38,793 bases of DNA from UBA2428 sp002343545. GTDB taxonomy: Bacteria; Bdellovibrionota; UBA2428. A program made the translations under genes and the position numbers. Each line of letters begins with the position of its first letter. Within the stretch, counting starts at the first letter, position 1. The stretch covers positions 1 to 38,793 of the forward strand of contig CALFZE010000095.1 in the NCBI GenBank assembly GCA_937952285.1, given 5' to 3'. The notes under the pieces were generated by a model that was not told the DNA's origin, made no database searches, and worked only from the letters and a program-made list of their open reading frames with translations. Shown here piece by piece: positions 15,580-23,078 of this stretch.

Positions 15580-16359
15580 ATGTACCGACTTATCGGATCC
15601 ATATTGTGGGCCGCATTCTTCGTACAAGTTCCCGCCCGGGCGGACGCGGGCTCCCAGGCGCGCGCGTACCGGAGCGGACTCGAAGCCGCGCAGCGGGACT
15701 ATTCCGCCCACCGCGTCGGCGTCGAAACCAAGGGGGCCGACCACGTCGCCGAGCGGCTCCGGGAAGAGTGGGGGCTCGTCGAAAAAGACCCCGCGGCGTT
15801 GAAGTCCCTCTTCGCGAAGGCGGGCGCTTGGCCCGAGGCCCGCGTCCAAGGCCGCGATCTGGTTTTCGTGATCCGGGGCCAGAGCGCGCCGCTCAAGCTC
15901 CGTCTGCTCGACTCCCGCACGGTCCACGTCGAGTTCGGCGACACGCGCTTCGATTGGGTCTCGCGGGGCTCGATCGCGGCCGACCGGGCGGAGCTGGAAC
16001 GGCGCTTCGGCGCCAAGCGTCCCGACGCTTTCTCGCGCCTCCTGGATTGGTTCGTCCCCACGGCCCGCGCCGATATGGGAACGGTGCTGACGGCGATTCT
16101 CGTCGTGGCCGTCATCGTGGGGGGCTACTACCTCGTGCGTAAGATCGGCAAGGCGGCCGATCGGGCCAGCGGCGCGGCCGAAGCCCAGATCAACGAGAAC
16201 GGCAACGCCCTCCGGAGCATGATCAACCGCGCCGAGGGGGTCGTCGGTCAAGTCGAGGGCGCCGCCAAGAACCTGGGCAGCCACGCCGGCGCCATCGGCG
16301 CCAAGCTCGAAGCGAGCGTTCCGGCCATGATGCCGGAAACGCCGACGGCTTCGCCGTAG
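15580..16359 (+). CDS. Secreted, membrane-anchored hypothetical protein
   Basis: 259 residues; GGGAGG lies just upstream of ATG 15580. The N-terminus is a signal peptide (MYRLIGSILWAAFFVQVPARA). A soluble helical part to about residue 160 precedes a second ARAD motif and a hydrophobic segment (VLTAILVVAVIVGGYYLV, about residues 168-185). The C-terminus is an amphipathic helix with a repeating small-residue pattern (GVVGQVEGAAKNLGSHAGAI). No known family was recognised. The two ARA|D motifs suggest either one signal peptidase site and one anchor, or internal processing. Confidence 0.72.
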   Translation: MYRLIGSILWAAFFVQVPARADAGSQARAYRSGLEAAQRDYSAHRVGVETKGADHVAERLREEWGLVEKDPAALKSLFAKAGAWPEARVQGRDLVFVIRGQSAPLKLRLLDSRTVHVEFGDTRFDWVSRGSIAADRAELERRFGAKRPDAFSRLLDWFVPTARADMGTVLTAILVVAVIVGGYYLVRKIGKAADRASGAAEAQINENGNALRSMINRAEGVVGQVEGAAKNLGSHAGAIGAKLEASVPAMMPETPTASP

Positions 16360-16441
16360 GGGTCGGAATGCTCTTTACAAGTCTCGGGAATCCTTGCCGT
16401 ATAGGCTTTGATAGGGAGACGAACGCGCGTCGTTTCGTCTA

Positions 16442-16469
16442 TAAGGTTTTCCTCGGATTGGACCGAAGA
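16442..16469 (+). promoter_or_regulatory. Bipartite motif TAAGGTTT-N12-ACCGAAGA
   Basis: TAAGGTTT (16442-16449) and ACCGAAGA (16462-16469) have the same spacing as TAAAGTTC-N12-GCCGAAAG before the sigma-54 regulator at 36824. The pattern resembles the flagellar sigma factor FliA (sigma-28) consensus TAAA-N15-GCCGATAA, with one extra base of spacing. Functional status is inferred. Confidence 0.3.
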
Positions 16470-16486
16470 GAAGGAAGATGATCGGG

Positions 16487-18352
16487 ATGCGACTCAGCTC
16501 GGCGTTGATAGGGGTGCTTGGCCTCTCCGCTTGCGCGCGCGTGCCCGGGCTCGATTCGCTCGGACTCTCTCGGCTCGCGCCGGCGTCGGGGATCTTTTCG
16601 CGCATCGTGAAGCCCGTCGTCTCGGACGAAGGCGAGCTCGGCGAGAAAACGGCGCGGGTGAACGCGTCGTATTACTTCCTGCTCGGCCAGCAGTTCGCGG
16701 CGCAGGGGCGCAACGAGGAAGCGACGATCGCGTTCGAACGCGTTCTCCAGCTCGATCCCGATTCGGCCTACGCCCACTACGCGCTCGCGCAGCAGTACAT
16801 CAAGGCGAGTCGCCTGAAGGAAGGCGTCGCGCTCGTGCGTCGCTCCCTCGAACTCGATCCCAAGAGCCGCGAAGCCAAGCTCCTGCTCGCGAATCTCCAC
16901 ACCATGGCCAAGAAAGGCGCCGAGGCCCAAGCGATCTACCTCGCGCTGCTCGCCGAGAAGCCCGACGACGAAGAGGTTTTCCTCTACGTCGTGTTGGGCG
17001 AAATCGAGAACAAGCAATACGCCTCCGCGCGCAAGCGCATGGAAGGCTACCTCAAGCGGAATCCCGAATCGGCCGTGGCCTGGTTCTACTTGGGCCGCCT
17101 CGAGCAAGAGGTCGGCAACAATCCGGCCGCGATCGCGTCCTACCGTAAAGCCATCGATAACCGCGGCGGCTTCGTTCAGGCCGGCACGCACCTCGCTTAC
17201 CTCTACGAGCAGATGGGCAAGGCCAAGGAAGCGCTCGAGACCTACACGTGGCTCGCCGAACAGACCGACGGCGCCGCCTTCCACCAGAAGCTCGGCCAGC
17301 TTTACCTCGAGAACAAGGAATTCGAGAAAGCCCTTCGCGCCTTCGAGAACCTCGAACGCGTCGAGCCCGCCGACCTCAACAACAAGCTCAAGGTCGCGCT
17401 CCTGCTCGTCGAGACGCGTCGTCTCCAGGGCGCCGCCGACAAATTCCAGTCCGTCGTCGAATCCATGCCCGACAAGGAGAACGACCAGGTTCGTTTTTAC
17501 CTTGGCGCGGTTCTCGAGGAACTCGGCGACTACCAGAAATCGAGTTTCCACTACGCCAAGATCCCCGACGGCTCCAAGTTCTACGTCGAAGCGCTCCGCC
17601 GTCGTCTCGGCGCCCTCGAAAAATCCAAACGCGGCGAGGAAGCGCTCAAGGTGCTTCGCGGCGTCTTCTCCTCGGTCCAGGCGCCCTCCGAGAATCTCTT
17701 CGAAGTCGGCGTGAACTTCCTCGCCTCGACGAAGCGAAGCGACGAGGCGTGGAAGCTTCTCGGCGAAGGGCTCACCAAGCACGCCGACAGCGAGACGCTG
17801 ATCTACCTCAAGGGCTCGCTCCTCGAGAAAGAGGGCCGCCACCGCGAGGCCGTGGACGTCATGCTCGGGCTCATCAAGCGCAACCCCAAGCACGTCGGCG
17901 CGCTGAACTTCATCGGCTACCTTTGGGCGGACTCGAACGAGCGTCTCGCCGAGGCCGAGGACTTCGTGCGCCGCGCGCTCAAGCTGCGGCCGAACGACCC
18001 CTACATCCAGGACTCCCTCGGTTGGGTGCTCTACCGTCGCGGGCGCTACCTCGAGGCCGAGAAGGTCCTGCGCGGCGCCCTGCGCGAGGCCCCCGACGAA
18101 GCCGTTATCTCGGACCACTTGGGCGACGTGCTCGTCAAGCTCGGCCGTCCGGACGAAGCGAAGGCCTTCTACGAGAAAGCGCTCTCGATCGGCCTCGACC
18201 GCGAGCACGAACAGAAGCGTCTCGAGGCCACGGTGCGCAGCCTCAAGGCCGGCCGCATCAATACGAGCTGCCTCGACCCGGGCCCGCTCAAGCCCGCGTG
18301 CGGCGAAGCCGCGTTCCACGCCAGCGAGCCCCGCAGTCCCGCCAGCAATTAG
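16487..18352 (+). CDS. TPR-repeat lipoprotein
   Basis: 621 residues from ATG 16487, chosen over the in-frame ATG at 16478 because AAGGAAG then sits at a usable distance. Lipobox GLSAC with cysteine at residue 16 marks an outer-membrane lipoprotein. From about residue 60 to the end it is made of tetratricopeptide repeats, for example NEEATIAFERVLQLDPDSAY, and GWVLYRRGRYLEAEKVL near the C-terminus. TPR proteins scaffold protein complexes. A LolB/DUF4292-like lipoprotein follows 66 bases downstream, a pairing seen in other Gram-negative lineages, so a role in envelope assembly is plausible. The C-terminus contains two cysteines (CLDPGPLKPACG). Confidence 0.9.
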   Translation: MRLSSALIGVLGLSACARVPGLDSLGLSRLAPASGIFSRIVKPVVSDEGELGEKTARVNASYYFLLGQQFAAQGRNEEATIAFERVLQLDPDSAYAHYALAQQYIKASRLKEGVALVRRSLELDPKSREAKLLLANLHTMAKKGAEAQAIYLALLAEKPDDEEVFLYVVLGEIENKQYASARKRMEGYLKRNPESAVAWFYLGRLEQEVGNNPAAIASYRKAIDNRGGFVQAGTHLAYLYEQMGKAKEALETYTWLAEQTDGAAFHQKLGQLYLENKEFEKALRAFENLERVEPADLNNKLKVALLLVETRRLQGAADKFQSVVESMPDKENDQVRFYLGAVLEELGDYQKSSFHYAKIPDGSKFYVEALRRRLGALEKSKRGEEALKVLRGVFSSVQAPSENLFEVGVNFLASTKRSDEAWKLLGEGLTKHADSETLIYLKGSLLEKEGRHREAVDVMLGLIKRNPKHVGALNFIGYLWADSNERLAEAEDFVRRALKLRPNDPYIQDSLGWVLYRRGRYLEAEKVLRGALREAPDEAVISDHLGDVLVKLGRPDEAKAFYEKALSIGLDREHEQKRLEATVRSLKAGRINTSCLDPGPLKPACGEAAFHASEPRSPASN

Positions 18353-18418
18353 GCCGCGTTTAATACCCCATCTGCGGCGGACCTTGTCAGGCGGCCTTCG
18401 CGCTGAGAAGCTCGGGGG

Positions 18419-19282
18419 ATGCGGACTTTGCGTTTCGTCGGCCTCGCGTTTCTCCTGACCGCCTGCGCCTCGAAGCCGAAACCCTCGCGTCCGCGGCCCG
18501 CGAAGCTCGACACCTGCGCGGAGCTCGCCGAGCGCATCCGGGCGCGTGATTCCTTCTATTCCAGCCTGCGGGGCGGGGCGACGCTGACGGCCCGCGGCCG
18601 CTCCGTCGACCTCGAGACGGCCCTCGTCTCGGGCGAAAAGCTGAAGGACTTGGCCGAGCTCCGCCAAAGCGGCTTGGCCCGCATCGAGCTCGTGGGGCCC
18701 CTCGGCATCCGTCTCGGGCTCGTCGTGCTGAACCCCCGCTGGCTCTACGTCTTTTCGATCTCCGAGCGGACGGTCTACCGCTTTCCGGCCGAGGAGCTGC
18801 GCAAGGACACGCTTCGGCGGGAGGCCCTCTTCGCCAAGCTGCCGGTGCGGATCAGCCCTGATCTCTTCTTCCTGACTTTCTTGGGGCGCGTCGGTCTACC
18901 CGATTCGGCCAAGGCGCCGGAGTGCGACTTCGATCCCGACGAGGTGGCTTACCGGGTCCGGCTGCCCGACGGCGAGCGGGGAGGGCGCATCGTCTGGGTC
19001 GAACCCTGGGCTTATTACCCGCTCAAGGCCCTTCGCTTCGAGGGCGAGCTCCCGGCCTTCGCCAAGATCGGCAGCGAAGCCGCCCGACCGGCCAGCACGG
19101 CGACCTACGACCGGGTTTTGGGCGAGGGCCCCGCGAGCCTGCCTTCCCGCATCCAGGTCCGCTTGGAGCCTTCGGGCGAGACCCTGGAGTTCCTTTGGCG
19201 TCGGGCCGAAGCTTGGCCCAACGTCGACGTAAGCGTCTTCGAATGGGAGCCCCCCGCCGCCCTCAAAATCATCGACCTCTAG
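18419..19282 (+). CDS. DUF4292/LolB-like outer-membrane lipoprotein
   Basis: 287 residues from ATG 18419. LLTAC gives a lipobox cysteine at residue 16. The mature part has the LolB/LolA-like sandwich features: LRGGATLTARGRSVDLETAL, then ARIELVGPLGIRLG, LVVLNPRWLYVFS and SERTVYRF. DUF4292 proteins have this fold and are thought to be outer-membrane lipoproteins that bind lipid or help lipoprotein insertion, but no function is settled here. It follows the TPR lipoprotein and may be co-transcribed with it. The start has only a G-run (CGGGGG) as ribosome-binding signal. Confidence 0.78.
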   Translation: MRTLRFVGLAFLLTACASKPKPSRPRPAKLDTCAELAERIRARDSFYSSLRGGATLTARGRSVDLETALVSGEKLKDLAELRQSGLARIELVGPLGIRLGLVVLNPRWLYVFSISERTVYRFPAEELRKDTLRREALFAKLPVRISPDLFFLTFLGRVGLPDSAKAPECDFDPDEVAYRVRLPDGERGGRIVWVEPWAYYPLKALRFEGELPAFAKIGSEAARPASTATYDRVLGEGPASLPSRIQVRLEPSGETLEFLWRRAEAWPNVDVSVFEWEPPAALKIIDL

Positions 19283-19349
19283 AGGCCGTTGGGGGTGGGC
19301 GGAAAGCGCCTTTTCCGAGCGCCGCAAAGCCAATTTATGCGCTCCGTCG

Positions 19350-19378
19350 TGGACCCTCGGCGGACCCCGTGCTATCGA
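19350..19378 (+). promoter_or_regulatory. Candidate promoter of the peptide ABC ATPase
   Basis: TGGACC (19350-19355) and TATCGA (19373-19378) are spaced by 17 bases, and ATG at 19387 follows after 8 bases without a Shine-Dalgarno. A leaderless or near-leaderless mRNA is inferred. Confidence 0.4.
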
Positions 19379-19386
19379 TTTTCGCG

Positions 19387-21141
19387 ATGTCGCAAGAAAC
19401 GCTTCTAAGTGTTCAAGATCTTTGCGTTGATTTCGCTCTCAAGGATGGCGTCGTGCACGCCGTCGACCACGTTTCCTTCGATATCAAGAAGGGCCAAACC
19501 GTGGGCCTCGTCGGCGAATCCGGTTCGGGCAAATCCGTCACGAGCCTCGCGGCCATGCGCCTCATCCCGAACCCGCCCGGCCAAATCGTCGGCGGCAAGA
19601 TGATCTTCGGCGGCAAGGACCTCGTGCAGATGTCCGAAGCCGAGATGCGCAAGATCCGCGGCAACCGGATCTCGATGATCTTCCAAGAGCCGATGACGTC
19701 GCTCAACCCCGTCTTCACGGTGGGTTACCAGATCTCCGAAGTCCTGCGCTTGCACCAAGGGCTTTCGCCGCGCGAAGCGCACCAACGCGCGATCGACCTC
19801 TTGAACCAGGTCGGCATTCCGAATCCTTCGCAAAAGATCAACGCGTACCCGCACGAGATGTCGGGCGGCCAAAAGCAACGGGTCATGATCGCCATGGCGA
19901 TCGGTTGCCGCCCCGAGCTCCTCATCGCCGACGAGCCGACGACGGCCCTCGACGTGACCATTCAAAAGCAAGTCCTCGAGCTCCTCGCGAAGCTCCAGGA
20001 AGAGTACAAAATGGCGATGCTCTTCATCACGCACGATCTCGGCGTCATCGCCGACATCGCCGATGACGTCGTTGTCATGTACCGCGGCAAGATCGTCGAG
20101 AAGGGCGACACCCGCCAGATCTTCACGGCGCCGCAGCACCCCTACACGAAGGGTCTGCTCGCTTGCCGGCCTTCGCTCGACCGTCACCCCAAGCGTCTCG
20201 CCACGGTGAGCGACTTCATGACGGAAGACGGCAAGGAAAAACCCGACGCTCCCCGTTTGGAAGGTATCATCCAAGCCAAGGAAACGCGCTCGCTCGGCGA
20301 CGCGAACAACCCCGTCATCCTGGAAGTGAAGGGCCTCAAGAAGCACTTCCCGATCCGCGGGGGCCTCTTTGGCGGCGTGAAGTCCTGGTTCCACGCCGTC
20401 GATGGCGTGGACTTCAAGGTCCGCAAGGGCCGTACCCTCGGTCTCGTGGGCGAGTCGGGCTGCGGCAAGACGACGCTCGGCCGCACGATCCTGCGCCTCA
20501 TCGAGCCGACCGAAGGCGAGATCCTGTACTACGGCAAAGACATCGCCAAGCTCGGTCGCGAAGAGATGCGGCAGATGCGTCGCAAGATGCAGATCGTCTT
20601 CCAGGATCCCTACGCGTCGCTGAACCCCCGCATGACGGTGGGCGCGGCCATCACGGAGCCCATGCAGATCCACGGCATCGGCCAGACGACGAAGGAACGC
20701 AACCAAGTCGCCGCGGATCTCATGACCCGCGTGGGCCTCAACCCCAAATTCCTCGCGCGTTACCCCCACGAGTTCTCGGGTGGCCAGCGCCAGCGGATCT
20801 GCATCGCGCGCGCGCTCGCGGTCAAACCGGACTTCATCATCTGCGACGAGTCCGTCTCGGCGCTCGACGTGTCGATCCAGGCGCAGATCCTGAACCTGCT
20901 GCTCGACCTGCAAGAGGAACTCGGACTCACGTACATCTTCATCTCGCACGATCTCGCGGTCGTGAAGTTCATCTCGGACGAAGTCGCCGTCATGAACGCC
21001 GGCAAGATCGTTGAGATGTCGGACGCGGTGTCGATCTACACGAAGCCGCAGCACGACTATACGAAGAAGCTGCTCGGCGCGATCCCGGCCGGCATCCCGA
21101 AGGTCTTGCGCGAAGCGGGCCTCACGGAGTCCCGCGCCTAA
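19387..21141 (+). CDS. Fused dipeptide/oligopeptide ABC transporter ATP-binding protein (DppD-DppF type)
   Basis: 584 residues comprising two ABC ATPase domains in tandem. Domain 1 (about residues 5-260): Walker A GESGSGKS, signature MSGGQKQR, Walker B LLIADEPT. Domain 2 (about 310-575): Walker A GESGCGKT, signature FSGGQRQR, Walker B-like FIICDESV, with S in place of the usual P and then SALDVSIQAQ. Each has a following PQHPYTK or PQHDYTK peptide-transporter motif. Such fusions (YejF, GsiA) energise uptake of peptides or related solutes. No permease or solute-binding protein gene is adjacent in this window, so the partner genes must lie elsewhere; the substrate is unknown. Confidence 0.93.
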   Translation: MSQETLLSVQDLCVDFALKDGVVHAVDHVSFDIKKGQTVGLVGESGSGKSVTSLAAMRLIPNPPGQIVGGKMIFGGKDLVQMSEAEMRKIRGNRISMIFQEPMTSLNPVFTVGYQISEVLRLHQGLSPREAHQRAIDLLNQVGIPNPSQKINAYPHEMSGGQKQRVMIAMAIGCRPELLIADEPTTALDVTIQKQVLELLAKLQEEYKMAMLFITHDLGVIADIADDVVVMYRGKIVEKGDTRQIFTAPQHPYTKGLLACRPSLDRHPKRLATVSDFMTEDGKEKPDAPRLEGIIQAKETRSLGDANNPVILEVKGLKKHFPIRGGLFGGVKSWFHAVDGVDFKVRKGRTLGLVGESGCGKTTLGRTILRLIEPTEGEILYYGKDIAKLGREEMRQMRRKMQIVFQDPYASLNPRMTVGAAITEPMQIHGIGQTTKERNQVAADLMTRVGLNPKFLARYPHEFSGGQRQRICIARALAVKPDFIICDESVSALDVSIQAQILNLLLDLQEELGLTYIFISHDLAVVKFISDEVAVMNAGKIVEMSDAVSIYTKPQHDYTKKLLGAIPAGIPKVLREAGLTESRA

Positions 21142-21183
21142 AAACGTTTCGCACGCCGAGGTCTCTGGGGAGGGACGACGACG

Positions 21184-22989
21184 ATGGGGTTGGGCGGATC
21201 GAAAACGCTGCTGATCGGGGCTCTGCTCGGCGCTTTCGGCGCTTCGGCGCAGACGCTTTCGTGGCCCGCGGGGCAGGCGCTGCCGCACTTTCCGAAGGCT
21301 TGTCTGCCCTTGCACGTCGTCGATACGGAGAACCTGAGCTACGCGCAGACGGTGCTCCTCGCCTCGATCCAGGGACGCTTCAACGCCGCGACGGCGACGG
21401 AGTGCCGAACGACGGAACGTCGAAGCCTCTACCTCACGAAGAGCGTGACCGAGGGTAAGTACAACTGGCTCGAGACCTTGCGCATCCCTTACCAGAACAA
21501 GACCTACGACGAGATCCTGGACGAGTACCTGCCGCTCATCCGCTGCGCGTTGGTCTACGACGAAGCCCTTCCGTTGACCGTGAACCTGGCCACGCACCTC
21601 GCGGCCCGGCGCGGTTGCGTCGTCGTGGACACCGCGCTCGGGCAAGCGCTGAAGGCGCGCAAGCCGAGCCTCGACGTCAACGCCGGCCTCATCGGCAAGT
21701 ACCCGACCAAGTACGCCGTCAACAATCGCGTCATCGAAGAGGTCGAGAAGCAGAAGAATCGACCGCCCCGTATTCTGCTCTCGCTCACCCCGCGCATCGC
21801 GGACGGGATCCGTGAGCTCGCTTTCGCGCTCAACGAAGAGGCCTTCGTGTTCTACATGTCCTTCGTCGGCGACGAGGGGCCGCGCAAACCGAAGTGGCCC
21901 CTCGACCCTTCGCACGGGAATCCCAAGGACCCCTTCGCCTACTACATCGGTCTCATCGAGAAGTTCTGGAGGACGACGGCGCAGGGCTTCACGGACGCCA
22001 AAGAGGTCGCGCAGATGGCGACCTTCGCGCGGAGCCTCGCGCCGAACACTCTCGCGATGGGCTTCTACGAGGGCGAGGTCCGCTCGATCCGGAACATGTC
22101 GCAGCACAAGATGCCGACGGTCGTGGGGACTTCCTTCGCGAACTACTCGATCTGGAGCTCGTTGCGGGAGCCCCTGCGCAAGCAAAACAACGCGCGCCCG
22201 AACTCGGCCCGGCCGATGAACGTCGAGAAGAAGCTTTACCTGAACCTGCTCGTCGGCGACGGCGACAACACGAGCTACGTGCAGCATCACCTCAAGACGG
22301 TTTTCGATAACTGGCGCGGGCGGGGCAAGTACGCGCTGAACTGGACGATCGCGCCCGGACTGGCCGACTCGGGGCCGGCCCTCTTCAATCACTTCATCAA
22401 GGGCGCGACGAAGAACGACGACTTCGTGGCGGGCCCTTCGGGCCTCGGGTACTTTCATCCCGCGGCCTGGGGCGAGCGCGAAGCGCCGCCGAAGGAGCCC
22501 ATCCGGGACCGTCGCGAGTTCGACGCCTACTGGCGCATGACGGGCGATTACCTGCGCAAGACGAACTTGCGGGTCGTGAACGTCGTCAACGACCGCAAAC
22601 GTTTGACCGACGAGATCGGGGCCGTCATCCGTCGAAACTGCCCCGAACTGCTCGGGATCGCGAACGACGCCGTGGGGATGCCGGACAAGGCCGATCGCGC
22701 CTACCTGATCGACGGCGAGTTACCCGTGAGCTCGCTCGAGCAGCGCTTCACGAACGCCGAGGAGTTCCGCGCGGTGCTCGCCCCCTTGCTGAAAGAGTTC
22801 GACGCCGGCACGCAGCCGCTCTTCGTTTCGCTGACCGTCGAGTCTTGGCAAAAGGACCATAGTTACGTGAACGCCGTGCTGGACGAGCTCAAGGCGCAAG
22901 GGCGCCCCGTCGAGGCGTTGCGCTCGGATCGCTTTTTTCCGATGCTGAAGCAGTCGCTCTTGAAGGCCCGGGCCGGGGCGAATCGCTGA
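21184..22989 (+). CDS. GxGYxYP-family secreted protein (putative glycoside hydrolase)
   Basis: 601 residues from ATG 21184, after a G-rich ribosome-binding stretch (GGGGAGGG). A signal peptide ends near FGASA. The C-terminal part has LLVGDGDNTSYVQHH and the family-defining motif as GPSGLGYFHP at residues 417-426, a variant of GxGYxYP. The N-terminal domain (about residues 30-260) matches the companion GxGYxYP_N region by its overall layout. The family is annotated as putative glycoside hydrolases, but activity is not established, so substrate is left open. It stands alone, not in a recognisable sugar-use operon. Assignment rests on the motif and general architecture. Confidence 0.75.
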   Translation: MGLGGSKTLLIGALLGAFGASAQTLSWPAGQALPHFPKACLPLHVVDTENLSYAQTVLLASIQGRFNAATATECRTTERRSLYLTKSVTEGKYNWLETLRIPYQNKTYDEILDEYLPLIRCALVYDEALPLTVNLATHLAARRGCVVVDTALGQALKARKPSLDVNAGLIGKYPTKYAVNNRVIEEVEKQKNRPPRILLSLTPRIADGIRELAFALNEEAFVFYMSFVGDEGPRKPKWPLDPSHGNPKDPFAYYIGLIEKFWRTTAQGFTDAKEVAQMATFARSLAPNTLAMGFYEGEVRSIRNMSQHKMPTVVGTSFANYSIWSSLREPLRKQNNARPNSARPMNVEKKLYLNLLVGDGDNTSYVQHHLKTVFDNWRGRGKYALNWTIAPGLADSGPALFNHFIKGATKNDDFVAGPSGLGYFHPAAWGEREAPPKEPIRDRREFDAYWRMTGDYLRKTNLRVVNVVNDRKRLTDEIGAVIRRNCPELLGIANDAVGMPDKADRAYLIDGELPVSSLEQRFTNAEEFRAVLAPLLKEFDAGTQPLFVSLTVESWQKDHSYVNAVLDELKAQGRPVEALRSDRFFPMLKQSLLKARAGANR

Positions 22990-23066
22990 CGCCGGACCGG
23001 CCCTCGACGGCGCTTGGACCCGCTCCGCTTCACGAAAGCTTCACGCTTCGTCGTGGCGTCCTTGGT

Positions 23067-23072
23067 TAAGAT
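23067..23072 (+). promoter_or_regulatory. -10-like TAAGAT six bases before the start of the Ala/Pro-rich gene
   Basis: TAAGAT is followed by ataggc and then ATG at 23079, the same geometry as before the DUF444 gene. No Shine-Dalgarno or clear -35 was found; a leaderless start is inferred. Confidence 0.35.
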
Positions 23073-23078
23073 ATAGGC

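Noticed and set aside
16439..18667. A 742-codon open frame on the minus strand.
   Set aside because: Antisense to the TPR lipoprotein and start of the next gene; composition mirrors the coding strand.
19405..22458. A 1017-codon open frame on the minus strand.
   Set aside because: It is antisense to the peptide ABC ATPase and the GxGYxYP gene, with Arg/Val/Asp-rich low-complexity sequence and no recognisable motif.
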